Shown piece by piece: positions 9,105 through 17,476 of a DNA stretch of 64,000 nt. The DNA comes from an uncultured Bacteroidales bacterium (GTDB taxonomy: Bacteria > Bacteroidota > Bacteroidia > Bacteroidales > P3). The stretch's first letter is position 1; every line of letters starts with the position of its first letter. The DNA lies in assembly GCA_944320415.1 (NCBI GenBank), contig CALUHJ010000005.1, positions 103,779 through 167,778 of the forward strand, in the 5' to 3' direction. The position numbers and the translations under genes were made by a program. The notes beneath the pieces are model-generated. The model saw only the letters and a list, made by a program, of their open reading frames with translations, was not told where the DNA came from and made no database searches.

Positions 9105-10213
9105 CTTTCCTGCAATATTCTGTCTATCAGTCCGAAAATTTTCTTTTCCTCTTTCTGCCATGTCAAATCCTCCGAAGCCGAACGACAATTTTCGGCATAA
9201 CGGTTCAATTTCTCATTGTCCGAAATCAGCTCGTTTATCTGCATGCTCAAATCCTTCGAATCGTATGAACGGATAAATTCTCCCGTTTCGTATTTCTCGA
9301 TTATCGGTTTTATTTCCCGAAGGGGAGAAGCCAGAACAGGAACCGAACAATGAATGTATTCGAAAATCTTGTTTGGCAGACTTACGGCATAATTCATGTT
9401 GGTATCCTTGTCTATCGATATTCCGAGTTTTGCCTTTTCTGTAAGACTCATCATTTCCTCAAACGGTAACCTGCCAAAAAAACGTATCCTGTCTCCAAGT
9501 CCTTTCTTTTCGACATGTCTTTCCAGCTTTGTCTTTATGTCGCCCTTTCCGACAATGTACAGTTTGGCATTTACCCACCTGAAAGCCTCACACAGTTCCT
9601 CGAGACCTCTTTCCACATTAACCGCTCCCTGCCATACGACAATATCTTCCTTTTTTTCCGCCGGTATGAACGCATTCTGCCTTTTACGTTTCAACGGCAT
9701 GTTCCTAATCACAACAGCCTCCACTCCGTATCGGTCTTTGAAATATTCCTTTATGGGATTGCATACGGTGACGACGTATCTCAATCTGCTTACACATGAT
9801 TTCTCTATTTTCGTCCATACCTTTTGTGCGAACGGATTGTTTTTCAATTCCGGCACTTGGGTGAAATGCTCGTGCGAATCGAAAATCAAAGGTTTGTGCT
9901 TTATGCGTGAAACAAGAAAATTGGCCAAAAGGGTATCCAAATCGTTGGCCCAAAGAATGTCTTGTCTTGAAAACAACAGTCTGAAAAAAAGTCTGACGTT
10001 CAGTTCCGCATAATACAAGGCGTTTTTTCTGAAAAACACCTTTATTCTTCCGCACTTGTACGGACGCTGATTCAGAATAGGAGAGTCCTTTGTCCTTTTG
10101 CCAATAAGCCTGACCTCAAGACCGTATTCCAACAAAGAGCGACAGGTCTTGTCAACCCTGTTGTCACACAGTAAATCGTTGCTTACGCTGACATCTATGC
10201 GGACTTCTCCCAT
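9101..10213 (-). CDS. Glycosyltransferase family 4 (GT-B fold)
   Basis: 370 residues. The N-terminal half is a Rossmann-like domain (SNDLLCDNRVDKTCRSLLEYG; a DILWANDLDTLL segment; LIFDSHEHFTQ). The C-terminal half has the nucleotide-sugar site: VVWQGAVNVERGLEELCEAF, LYIVGKGD and SLPNKIFEYIHCSVPVLAS, with the EYIHC glutamate where GT4 enzymes have the EX7E pair. It probably transfers a sugar during polysaccharide or glycolipid synthesis. Its stop overlaps the GT2 start by 4 nt. No clear TAnnTTTG box is seen upstream; the tRNA terminator and repeat element A lie there. Confidence 0.88.
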   Translation of the reverse strand: MGEVRIDVSVSNDLLCDNRVDKTCRSLLEYGLEVRLIGKRTKDSPILNQRPYKCGRIKVFFRKNALYYAELNVRLFFRLLFSRQDILWANDLDTLLANFLVSRIKHKPLIFDSHEHFTQVPELKNNPFAQKVWTKIEKSCVSRLRYVVTVCNPIKEYFKDRYGVEAVVIRNMPLKRKRQNAFIPAEKKEDIVVWQGAVNVERGLEELCEAFRWVNAKLYIVGKGDIKTKLERHVEKKGLGDRIRFFGRLPFEEMMSLTEKAKLGISIDKDTNMNYAVSLPNKIFEYIHCSVPVLASPLREIKPIIEKYETGEFIRSYDSKDLSMQINELISDNEKLNRYAENCRSASEDLTWQKEEKKIFGLIDRILQER

Positions 10214-10274
10214 ATCATTCTAATAACCCATATCAAACGAAAAGCGTGAAAAAAATATTGTTTTGGTTTATGGA

Positions 10275-10369
10275 AATGAAATTTGATTCCGTTTTTCTGT
10301 GTTCAGAAAAGAAAAAAACGGATTCAGAATTCAATTTTTTCTTTTCTGAATCCGATAAAACGGAATCAA
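10275..10369. repeat. Modular repeat element A: nested inverted repeats
   Basis: Intergenic, between the GT4 gene and the tRNA terminator. It contains module 2 (ATGAAATTTGATTCCG, 10277-10292), one full and one partial copy of the 21-bp module 1 (starting at 10302 and 10323), and inverted copies: 10302-10317 pairs with 10335-10350 (16 bp perfect), and 10283-10295 pairs with 10357-10369 (13 bp perfect). A 28-nt stretch from 10302 is identical to element E. It may be a transcription terminator or a small mobile or structural repeat; nothing in it codes. Confidence 0.8.
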
Positions 10370-10370
10370 A

Positions 10371-10410
10371 ATAAAAAGGGAGCGTAAGCCTTAAACAGAA
10401 CTACGCTCCC
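10371..10410 (-). terminator. Rho-independent terminator of the tRNA gene
   Basis: A 9-bp GC-rich stem (10378-10386 with 10402-10410, GGGAGCGTA/TACGCTCCC) just 3' of the tRNA, followed on the minus strand by a T-run (TTTTTAT, 10371-10377). Confidence 0.85.
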
Positions 10411-10416
10411 TTAAAG

Positions 10417-10490
10417 TGGTCCCACATGGGCTCGAACCATGGACCCCCTGATTATGAGTCAGGTGCTCTAACCAACTGAGCTATGGGACC
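10417..10490 (-). tRNA. tRNA with anticodon CAT (probably elongator tRNA-Met)
   Basis: A complete 74-nt cloverleaf without encoded CCA. Acceptor GGTCCCA pairs with TGGGACC plus discriminator A. D-arm AGCTCAGTTGGTTAGAGCA. The anticodon stem CCTGA/TCAGG has loop CTCATAA, so the anticodon is CAT. T-arm with GGTTCGAGCCC. The D-arm and GGGGTC variable region resemble elongator tRNA-Met more than initiator. A tRNA-Ile2 whose C34 is lysidinylated cannot be excluded from sequence alone, and the modifying enzyme TilS is encoded 1.3 kb away. A consensus promoter and a terminator flank it. Confidence 0.95.
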
Positions 10491-10520
10491 TTTTCAGTAA
10501 TTACCCCCTGAAAACGTGTG

Positions 10521-10551
10521 CAAAGATAGACCTTTCTTTGAAACTGACAAA
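10521..10551 (-). promoter_or_regulatory. Promoter of the tRNA gene
   Basis: On the minus strand TTTG (10548-10551) is followed after 19 nt by TATCTTTG (10521-10528). This matches the Bacteroidetes -33/-7 pattern with ideal spacing. The start would be about 25 nt before the tRNA. Confidence 0.8.
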
Positions 10552-10569
10552 AAAAAACAGACATTTTTT

Positions 10570-11805
10570 TTAGTGATGGACTATTATTTTTTTCGTAATT
10601 GCTTGAGAATTACTTTCCAATCTCAAAAAATAAATTCCGTTTTCAACTCCGTTCAAATCGATTTCCATTTTTGTCTGGCCTTTTTTGTTTGCACTGTACA
10701 GAATCATTTTCCCTTCTGCGGAGTACAAAGAAAGGGTGCAGCCGTCTTCAAAATACGGCAAGCGGCAATGCAGCGTGCCGGAGACCGGATTGGGATATGC
10801 CTCGAATGAATCCTTGGCGGAAGACGAAGCTGTTTCATTCAGGGATACCTCTACGTAATTGTTGTTTACAGCAGTCTCATAGACGAGTGCCAAAGCCAGT
10901 TTGGTTATCTCCTTCATGTAGTCGAAGTCCAGCGTTTCCACAATATCCCTTTCGGTATGGTAGTGCGGCGTGAATTCATGTTCACTCAAGAAAACGGCCC
11001 TTACACTGTAACAGTTGAATATATAGGAATCGGACGCGTTGTTGTTCTCGTATGTCTCCATCGGCAAGAGAGAGGTGTACAATCCGCAATAATCGACCGC
11101 CATTTGTGTCAGTTCTTCGCTTCCGTCATATTTTATGATATTTACCTTGCGTGCTTGCGGATTAAGTTCCGTATTGTAGCCTACCATGTCAAGATTTATA
11201 ATTCCTCCTATGAATTCCTTCCATTGCGGATTGGCTGTCTTGGTTATTCTGTCATTGCTTCCTTTCAATCCCTGCTCTTCAGCCGCGAAAAAATCCACAA
11301 CCAAAGTCTTTATAGGACTAACGGCATTGTCGGAAAAGATTCTTGCTATCTCCAAAACGGCAGCAACACCGCTGGCATTGTCATCCGCTCCGGGAGCAAC
11401 AAAAAAATAATTCTCGAAGCCCTCCTTAAACGACACGGCATCGTAATGTGCACTCAAATGAATCGTGGTATCCTCAGTCCACATTCCCTCTTTTTTCCCA
11501 ACGACATTGTACTGCCATCCGCTGTTCATTATTCCAGATGAATAAGGATACTCCATTTCCAAATAAAACGAGTCCAAAACCACGTTGAAACCGTATGATT
11601 CCAGTCTCGACTTCAAATATTCGGCTATGTCTTTTCTGTTTTCATTGAACGCATATCTGGAACCGAACCCTTCCAATGCCTCTACATTCGCTCTTAAGCT
11701 GTCCGCATTGATTTGTGAACAAAGCGCAACGATTTCGTCCTGTTGCGCATCCACCTTGAAACAGAAAAAGAAAAGACAAAGCAGGACTATAAGAAACCTT
11801 TTCAT
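10570..11805 (-). CDS. Secreted M28-family aminopeptidase with T9SS sorting domain
   Basis: 411 residues: a signal peptide (1-20, FFCFKVDAQ), an M28 zinc peptidase domain and a C-terminal T9SS type A sorting domain (FEAYPNPVSGTLHC to ITKKIIVHH). The expected two-zinc ligands are visible: HLSAHYDAV, PGADDNASGVAA, AAEEQGLKGS (catalytic glutamate next to a ligand glutamate), NLDMVGYN and PHYHTERD. It is probably exported through T9SS and removes N-terminal residues from peptides outside the cell. It overlaps tilS by 4 nt (ATGA) and shares an operon with the DPP-IV gene, so two extracellular peptidases are co-expressed. Confidence 0.95.
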   Translation of the reverse strand: MKRFLIVLLCLFFFCFKVDAQQDEIVALCSQINADSLRANVEALEGFGSRYAFNENRKDIAEYLKSRLESYGFNVVLDSFYLEMEYPYSSGIMNSGWQYNVVGKKEGMWTEDTTIHLSAHYDAVSFKEGFENYFFVAPGADDNASGVAAVLEIARIFSDNAVSPIKTLVVDFFAAEEQGLKGSNDRITKTANPQWKEFIGGIINLDMVGYNTELNPQARKVNIIKYDGSEELTQMAVDYCGLYTSLLPMETYENNNASDSYIFNCYSVRAVFLSEHEFTPHYHTERDIVETLDFDYMKEITKLALALVYETAVNNNYVEVSLNETASSSAKDSFEAYPNPVSGTLHCRLPYFEDGCTLSLYSAEGKMILYSANKKGQTKMEIDLNGVENGIYFLRLESNSQAITKKIIVHH

Positions 11806-13127
11806 AAAACCTCTATTTTCAATATCGTTTCCGTTTTTGGATTTATCTTGTATCTGTCGTCTATTCTACGGCCTACGACCCATACTATTTGGTCTCCGCT
11901 ACACAAAAGCCATTGGTTTTCCTTGTCTATGAGGGAATATTTGTTCGAAGTGAAAAAATCACTCAGTTTTTTCTCCTTTTTCATACCGAAAGGTATGAAA
12001 CTGTCGCCTTTTTTCCATTTTCTCAAAATCAAGGGAAAGTGCAAACGCCCCGCATCCAGCATGGCAACATTCCTGTCTTTGGATATGCTGACGAACTTTA
12101 AATCCTTAAGCAAATCAATCTGCATTTTAACAGGATAAGACGTGGAAGTCTGATTCTCGCAAATCATATATTCTTCCGCTTCGTCCGTTGTGTTGACAGG
12201 ACAGATTATAAGATATTCCCTGTCTTTTACCAGACGGAAATCCTTTGCAAAGAACTGTTTGCCGGAGCTTTCATCCAAAGAGTTCGCAATGTCGTTTATG
12301 TTGGTTTCATTGAAACCATATTCGGAAAGTATTTCGTAAAGGAATATCCTGAGCGGATTCAAACGCTTCAGTTTTTCTATGCTTATCCTTGAGATTATAC
12401 CGTCTTTTTCCAGTAAAGACGTTTTGACTCTCTCAACCACTTCACGGAACACGACCTCTGTATCACGCAGACGCTCAATGTCTTTTCTTATTATGTTGTC
12501 AAAATTTGGGGAGAGTTCCTTAAGCAAGGGGATGAGTTGGAGTCTTATCCTGTTGCGCATGAACTTGGTCTGACTGTTTGTGGAATCCTCAACGAAACTA
12601 ATGTCATTCCGTTTGGCATAATCCGCAATTCTTTCTCTTGTCGCAAAAAGAAGCGGACGTACTGTGCGGTTTGTCTTGGGCAATATTCCGTGCAGTCCCG
12701 CAATACCTGTTCCTCTTATGAGATTTATGAAAAATGTCTCGGTGGAATCATCTGAATGATGTGCCGTAGCCAGACGGTCGAAACCGTACTCGTTCATAAG
12801 TTTGTCAAACCAGTTGTAGCGTAATTCTCTGGCTGCCATTTCAAGGGATATTCCTTTTTGTTTCATGTATGAGTTGGTGTCAAATTCGGTGACAAACAAC
12901 TCAATATTGTTCTTTTCGGCCCACTCTCTGACGAATTGTTCATCCCTGTTACTCTCTTCACCTCTTAGATGGAAATTACAGTGAGCCAACGAGAAGGTGA
13001 ATCCAGAGCGTTTCATCAAATCGGATAAAACAACAGAGTCCACGCCTCCGCTAATGGCAACAAGGACTCTGTTGTTTCTGTCGAAAAGATTGTATTCCTC
13101 GATAAAAGATTCAAAATCCTTTAACAT
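11802..13127 (-). CDS. tilS: tRNA(Ile)-lysidine synthase
   Basis: Adds lysine to C34 of the CAU anticodon of tRNA-Ile2 using ATP, changing its identity from Met to Ile. 441 residues from the ATG at 13127; an in-frame TTG lies one codon upstream. The N-type PP-loop VAISGGVDSVV is at about 22-32, followed by LAHCNFHLRGEES and ATAHHSDDSTETF, both TilS hallmarks. The C-terminal TilS domain has RKWKKGDSFIPFGMKKEKKL. It sits between two secreted peptidase genes, 17 nt from DPP-IV and overlapping M28 by 4 nt. An essential RNA-modification gene inside an exopeptidase operon is notable. Confidence 0.96.
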   Translation of the reverse strand: MLKDFESFIEEYNLFDRNNRVLVAISGGVDSVVLSDLMKRSGFTFSLAHCNFHLRGEESNRDEQFVREWAEKNNIELFVTEFDTNSYMKQKGISLEMAARELRYNWFDKLMNEYGFDRLATAHHSDDSTETFFINLIRGTGIAGLHGILPKTNRTVRPLLFATRERIADYAKRNDISFVEDSTNSQTKFMRNRIRLQLIPLLKELSPNFDNIIRKDIERLRDTEVVFREVVERVKTSLLEKDGIISRISIEKLKRLNPLRIFLYEILSEYGFNETNINDIANSLDESSGKQFFAKDFRLVKDREYLIICPVNTTDEAEEYMICENQTSTSYPVKMQIDLLKDLKFVSISKDRNVAMLDAGRLHFPLILRKWKKGDSFIPFGMKKEKKLSDFFTSNKYSLIDKENQWLLCSGDQIVWVVGRRIDDRYKINPKTETILKIEVL

Positions 13128-13147
13128 CAAAACTTACTCTTTCAATC

Positions 13148-15301
13148 CTATAACTTGTTCAAAATGAAATTGGTCATCAATGTGTAAAGGTGCAATCTGG
13201 TATTTCCTCCGTAAATTCCGTGATTTTTGTTCGGATACGAGAATTGCTCAAATTGTTTGTTTGCAGCAACAAGTGCAGTAACCAAATCCATGGCATTCTG
13301 GTAATGAACATTGTCATCGGCTGTGCCATGTATCAGAAGATAATTCCCTTTCAGTTTATCCACGTGATTTATAGGAGAGTTGAGGTCATATCCCTGAGGA
13401 TTTTCTTCAGGAGTACGCATAAACCTTTCCGTGTATATGTTGTCGTAATAACGCCATGTGGTAACAGGTGCAACCGCTATCGCACTTTTGAAATAATCGG
13501 CTCCTTTGGTGATGCACAATGTCGACATGTAACCTCCATAGCTCCATCCGAATATTCCGATTCTTTCCTTGTCTATAAAATCCAATGAACCGAAGTATTT
13601 CGCTGCTTCTATCTGGTCTTCTGTTTCCAGTTTTCCAAGCTCCATGTAAGTACATTTTTTGAATTCTTCACCTCTCATTCCGGTGCCTCTTCCGTCTACA
13701 CACGCAACAACATAGCCTTTTTGCGCCAACATTCTGAACCACATGTAATCATAAAAACGGCTTTGTGAGTTTAGGACTTCCTGACTGCCCGGTCCGCCGT
13801 AAACATAGAAAAGCAACGGATATTTCTTTCCCTGTTCCATTTTGGCAGGTTTTATGATCCAATAGTTTAATTCATTGCCCTGTTCTGTCTTGAACTTGCC
13901 GAATTCTTTTCTTTCGCTGCCATATTTCGACAAAGTCTCCTTCAATTCATGATTATCCTCCAATACAACCAAGGTTTTACCCTTATTGTCATTCACAGTG
14001 TAGATTGTAGGAGTATCCGTATCTGAAAAAGAGCAGATGTAATACTTTCCGTTGGCAGAGAAATCGGCAGTGTATGTTCCGGGAGCTCCAGAGAGTTTTC
14101 TTACCTGTTTTTTTCTATCAACAACCAAAAGTTCCCTGTTGTAGGCTTCAGATTGCGCTGCTGTAAAATAAATTTTTCCGTCCTTGTCGTCAATAAAACA
14201 TATACTTTCCACGTCATACCGACCTGTGGTCAATGGTTCTATTTCCCTCGAATAGATATTTATCTTGTACAGATTGGCATATCCGTCTCTCTCGCTTTTA
14301 ATCACAAAATTTTTTCCGTCCTTCAAGAAATCTACATTTTCAACCTGCTCTATGTAGTATTTGTTTCTTTCTTCATAAACTTTTTTTGGACGGAAATCAT
14401 CACAATCAGCTACAAACAATTCATAAACATTCTGATGACGGTTCAACTTGTGTATGAACACTTCATTATTCAATGTCCATTGAAGACGTGGAAGATATAT
14501 GTCCTTGTTGGTTCCCATGTCTATATGTGATGTTCTGCCGTTTTCAACTTCATAAACGAATATCTCTACAACGGAATTGGCCTCTCCAGCCTTTGGATAC
14601 TTGTACTTGTATTCGCGAGGATACAATTCACCGTAAATAGTCATGCCGTATTCTTTCACATTGCCCTCGTCAAACCTGTAAAACGCTATGCGTTTCGAGT
14701 CAGGACTCCAGAAAAAGCCCTTTGTAATGCCGAATTCTTCCTCATAAACCCAATCCGTTGTTCCGTTTATTATTTCGTTTGTCTTTCCGTCATTTGTCAC
14801 GGCTGTTTCCCGCATGTCATCCAAAGATTTTATGTAAAGATTGTTGTCTCTTACGTAAGCGACCCTTTTTCCGTCAGGAGAAAATTCTGCAAGACGTACC
14901 TTGTTGTCACATAGAGCAGTCAGCTGCTTGGTCTTCAAATCATATACATAGTAATCTGCCAAATATGAATGTCTATATATCATATATGGGTTGGCAGCCA
15001 GAAGTATTTTCTGTTCATCTGCAGAGAACCGGTAGTCAAAAACAAACGTCCTTTCCGTAGAAAATCGCAACCCGTTGAAGTTCAATATTTCTTCAATCTT
15101 CTTTCCGCTTGCGTATTCATACTTGTCGATTGATTCGTAAGTCAAAACGCAGTAATGTTCCCCGTCCTTCATGGAACGAATCTCGTTAATACTCTTGCCC
15201 GTAAACGTTCCCTTTTCCCAAATGTCGGAAAGGGTTATCTGTTGGGCAAACAACCCGCAGGTCAACAGCAGTGCCGCCGCGTACATACATATTTTCTTCA
15301 T
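13148..15301 (-). CDS. Dipeptidyl peptidase IV (S9B prolyl oligopeptidase family)
   Basis: 717 residues with a signal peptide (1-19, LLTCGLFAQ). The N-terminal DPP-IV beta-propeller (KRVAYVRDNNLYI; NGTTDWVYEEEFGI, holding the double glutamate that binds the substrate N-terminus) is followed by an alpha/beta hydrolase domain with the catalytic serine in GIFGWSYGGYMS, aspartate in HGTADDNVHY and histidine in PNKNHGIYG. It releases X-Pro or X-Ala dipeptides in the periplasm or at the surface. It is second in the operon after the 312-residue secreted protein and before tilS. A paralogue lies at 31.6-33.7 kb. Confidence 0.95.
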   Translation of the reverse strand: MKKICMYAAALLLTCGLFAQQITLSDIWEKGTFTGKSINEIRSMKDGEHYCVLTYESIDKYEYASGKKIEEILNFNGLRFSTERTFVFDYRFSADEQKILLAANPYMIYRHSYLADYYVYDLKTKQLTALCDNKVRLAEFSPDGKRVAYVRDNNLYIKSLDDMRETAVTNDGKTNEIINGTTDWVYEEEFGITKGFFWSPDSKRIAFYRFDEGNVKEYGMTIYGELYPREYKYKYPKAGEANSVVEIFVYEVENGRTSHIDMGTNKDIYLPRLQWTLNNEVFIHKLNRHQNVYELFVADCDDFRPKKVYEERNKYYIEQVENVDFLKDGKNFVIKSERDGYANLYKINIYSREIEPLTTGRYDVESICFIDDKDGKIYFTAAQSEAYNRELLVVDRKKQVRKLSGAPGTYTADFSANGKYYICSFSDTDTPTIYTVNDNKGKTLVVLEDNHELKETLSKYGSERKEFGKFKTEQGNELNYWIIKPAKMEQGKKYPLLFYVYGGPGSQEVLNSQSRFYDYMWFRMLAQKGYVVACVDGRGTGMRGEEFKKCTYMELGKLETEDQIEAAKYFGSLDFIDKERIGIFGWSYGGYMSTLCITKGADYFKSAIAVAPVTTWRYYDNIYTERFMRTPEENPQGYDLNSPINHVDKLKGNYLLIHGTADDNVHYQNAMDLVTALVAANKQFEQFSYPNKNHGIYGGNTRLHLYTLMTNFILNKL

Positions 15302-15324
15302 AACCTAATGCTTAAATTTATTTC

Positions 15325-16263
15325 TTATTCGACAACATTGTCTATTATAATGTCCTTGTACTTCAACAAAGGGTCTATGTTCTTACGCTGAGGGGGGTAA
15401 AGAAAATCCAAAACCCATTGATCGATTTCATTACTGTTTCTATACTTGTTCAAAGCCAGGCGATGAACGTATTCCGTCATGTATTTACCCCATTTGGTGT
15501 CCTCATGAGCACGATAATACGTCTGCAAAGCTTCCTTGTATTCAGGTTTTATAACGTCCTTGTCGTCATATACCGGTGTGTTTTCCAAACCCTTGGTCAC
15601 TGACATGCAGAGATATTCTATTTCTCTTGTAACCAAATCCTCTCTTATGAAATCTGGATTCTTTACCAAAAACTCGTCACGCCACGCAATTCTTTTGAAC
15701 ACCTCCGACAACGGAATGTTCAACCTTGCATGCCAATATGGCGGTATGTCATATTCGCTTATCCACAATCCCCTGTAATATCTGTATTCTTCCGTAAGAT
15801 AATTCTTGAGCCGTTCATACAGAAACCCCGGTATGACCTCTATCGCATAGGACGTATCTTCAAAAGACATTATCCTGTAACCATATCTTTCATATTCGTC
15901 ACGGAATTTTTTCATGTCTCCCATAAGTGAACTCAACACATTTATATCCTTGTGAACCAAAGCCCTTATTTCCTCTTCGGAAAAAGTCTTGTGCAGGGTC
16001 ACTGTTTTGTCCTCGCAACTGTATTCATGATAAAAATACAATATCTGATAGGCCCAATCCGCATTTTCCTTGTCCTGTGCAAATTCCTTTTCGAACAACT
16101 TGCAAGCATCGTCAATAACATCTCTCTCACTGAAAGGCAAGGTGCTCAACTTGTAAGCAAATCTGGTCAATTTCTCGTCATCCATGTTCTCCGTATTTTG
16201 TGCATTCAAACAGAACGTCGTAAAAAACAACAGAAAACCCAAGACAAAACTTCCTTTTTTCAT
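15325..16263 (-). CDS. Secreted hypothetical protein
   Basis: 312 residues from the ATG at 16263; an upstream in-frame TTG at 16272 is less likely. A signal peptide (MKKGSFVLGFLLFFTTFCLN, then AQ) precedes a charged, mostly helical mature protein with no recognised domain. Aromatic-rich segments such as YRYYRGLWISEYDIPPYWHA could form a binding surface. No zinc or nucleophile motif is seen. It leads the DPP-IV/tilS/M28 operon, 23 nt before the DPP-IV ATG, so a role in peptide use is possible but only inferred from position. Confidence 0.8.
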   Translation of the reverse strand: MKKGSFVLGFLLFFTTFCLNAQNTENMDDEKLTRFAYKLSTLPFSERDVIDDACKLFEKEFAQDKENADWAYQILYFYHEYSCEDKTVTLHKTFSEEEIRALVHKDINVLSSLMGDMKKFRDEYERYGYRIMSFEDTSYAIEVIPGFLYERLKNYLTEEYRYYRGLWISEYDIPPYWHARLNIPLSEVFKRIAWRDEFLVKNPDFIREDLVTREIEYLCMSVTKGLENTPVYDDKDVIKPEYKEALQTYYRAHEDTKWGKYMTEYVHRLALNKYRNSNEIDQWVLDFLYPPQRKNIDPLLKYKDIIIDNVVE

Positions 16264-16334
16264 TTGTATCAAATATATACCTTAAAAACGAAATTCCGTG
16301 CGAAACCGAATCAACACGGATCTCGCACCAACTG

Positions 16335-16342
16335 CAAAGATA
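16335..16342 (-). promoter_or_regulatory. -7 box for the secreted-protein/DPP-IV/tilS/M28 operon
   Basis: TATCTTTG on the minus strand, 72 nt upstream of the ATG at 16263. A second match, TATATTTG at 16270-16277, sits so close that its transcript would be almost leaderless, so the upstream box is preferred. Confidence 0.6.
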
Positions 16343-16417
16343 TGAAAAAAAACATTAGGAAATTCCTTCGCCGAAACTTTTTGCAAACACATAACGATTT
16401 TGTAATCAAAACACTCG

Positions 16418-16449
16418 TTTGGGCAGTAAGAAAAAAAAATGTACCTTTG
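16418..16449 (+). promoter_or_regulatory. Promoter for the small membrane protein-efp unit
   Basis: TTTG (16418-16421), 20 nt spacing, then TACCTTTG (16442-16449), a good Bacteroidetes promoter. The predicted start near 16456 is 12 nt before the ATG at 16468. Confidence 0.8.
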
Positions 16450-16467
16450 CAAGCCAAATATTCGTGT

Positions 16468-16734
16468 ATGAAAACAGTAAGAATTGCGAAGGGACTCGAG
16501 ATAATTTCATATATAGGTTTATTGGTCATTGTGGTCTGTTATTTTTTTGCAGATTTCAGAAGGGCGGATCATCTTGCCTTTTCACTGCTCGGAATCTGTA
16601 TTTTGAGAATGCTTGCGGCAAACCTTAAAGCCTCCTTTTATGAAAAGGAATACAGACAGTTCAAGGATGACAACGAGTTTCTGCAAAGAAGAGTTGATGA
16701 ACTCTCAAAAGACAAGAACGAATTAACAAAGTGA
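16468..16734 (+). CDS. Small membrane protein with C-terminal coiled coil
   Basis: 88 residues from the ATG at 16468, chosen because the promoter -7 box ends at 16449 and excludes longer starts. Two hydrophobic helices (ISYIGLLVIVVCYFFADF and HLAFSLLGICILRMLAANL) are joined by a short charged turn. A charged helical tail (FLQRRVDELSKDKNELTK) fits a short coiled coil. No named family was recognised. It sits 28 nt before efp under the same promoter, an association that may be only positional. Confidence 0.75.
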   Translation: MKTVRIAKGLEIISYIGLLVIVVCYFFADFRRADHLAFSLLGICILRMLAANLKASFYEKEYRQFKDDNEFLQRRVDELSKDKNELTK

Positions 16735-16762
16735 TAATTTCTATATAAAAATTTAAAAGTTT

Positions 16763-17326
16763 ATGGCAACAACTGCGGATATTAAGAATGGTTTATGCAT
16801 AGAATTGAACAACGATTTGTTCACTGTTGTGGAATTTCTGCATGTTAAACCGGGTAAAGGAAGTGCTTTTGTAAGAACAAAACTCAAGAGTTTCAAAACT
16901 GGAAGAACGCTGGAACATACTTTCCCTTCCGGATGCAAGATAGAGACATGCAGAGTTGAGCGTCGACCATATACATTCCTGTACAAGGACGATACCGGTT
17001 ACAACTTCATGCATACAGAAACCTATGAGCAGATAAATCTTGAGGAAAAACTGATAAACGCTCCACAATTGCTTAAGGAAGGTCAAAATGTGGAGATAGT
17101 CGTTCATGCAGATACAGAAACTCCTTTGTCATGCGAACTGCCGCCTTTTGTAGAGATGACGGTGACATACACGGAGCCGGGAGTAAAAGGAAATACGGCG
17201 ACAAATGCAATGAAGGATGCTACGGTTGAAACGGGAGCTAAGGTTAGAATACCTTTGTTCATCGAAACAGGAGAGAAAATAAGAGTTGATACCAGAACAT
17301 TCGAATATGTTGAAAGGGTAAAATAG
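16763..17326 (+). CDS. efp: Translation elongation factor P
   Basis: 187 residues, normal length, with the KOW-like domain I and two OB domains. EF-P binds ribosomes stalled at polyproline and stimulates peptide bond formation. The tip loop reads [16 protein letters not shown], with lysine at the position that many bacteria modify. The C-terminal domain has the signature [20 protein letters not shown]. It is co-transcribed with the 88-residue membrane protein. A perfect 18-bp inverted repeat with a T-run lies 24 nt after the stop. Confidence 0.98.
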   Translation: MATTADIKNGLCIELNNDLFTVVEFLHVKPGKGSAFVRTKLKSFKTGRTLEHTFPSGCKIETCRVERRPYTFLYKDDTGYNFMHTETYEQINLEEKLINAPQLLKEGQNVEIVVHADTETPLSCELPPFVEMTVTYTEPGVKGNTATNAMKDATVETGAKVRIPLFIETGEKIRVDTRTFEYVERVK

Positions 17327-17350
17327 TTTTTTTGAAACTTGACTTCGGTA

Positions 17351-17396
17351 AAATAGAATCAAGATTCATTTTTCTGAATCTTGATTCTATTTTTTT
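17351..17396. terminator. Long perfect inverted repeat, terminator after efp
   Basis: 17351-17368 pairs perfectly with 17375-17392 around a 6-nt loop, and T's continue to 17396. The arms contain GAATC/GATTC words also seen in the dispersed repeat elements. It can act in either direction. Confidence 0.85.
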
Positions 17397-17413
17397 GTAA
17401 TTTGAAAAGAATG

Positions 17414-17457
17414 AATACGGAAAAGGGAATCGTTTAAGCGATTCCCTTTTCCGTATT
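17414..17457. terminator. Second perfect inverted repeat, probable terminator of the 17.5-17.9 kb gene
   Basis: A 19-bp perfect stem (17414-17432 with 17439-17457) around a 6-nt loop, located 20 nt downstream of the minus-strand barrel gene. It lies back to back with the efp terminator between convergent genes. Confidence 0.75.
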
Positions 17458-17476
17458 TCAAAAACGACAATATGAT

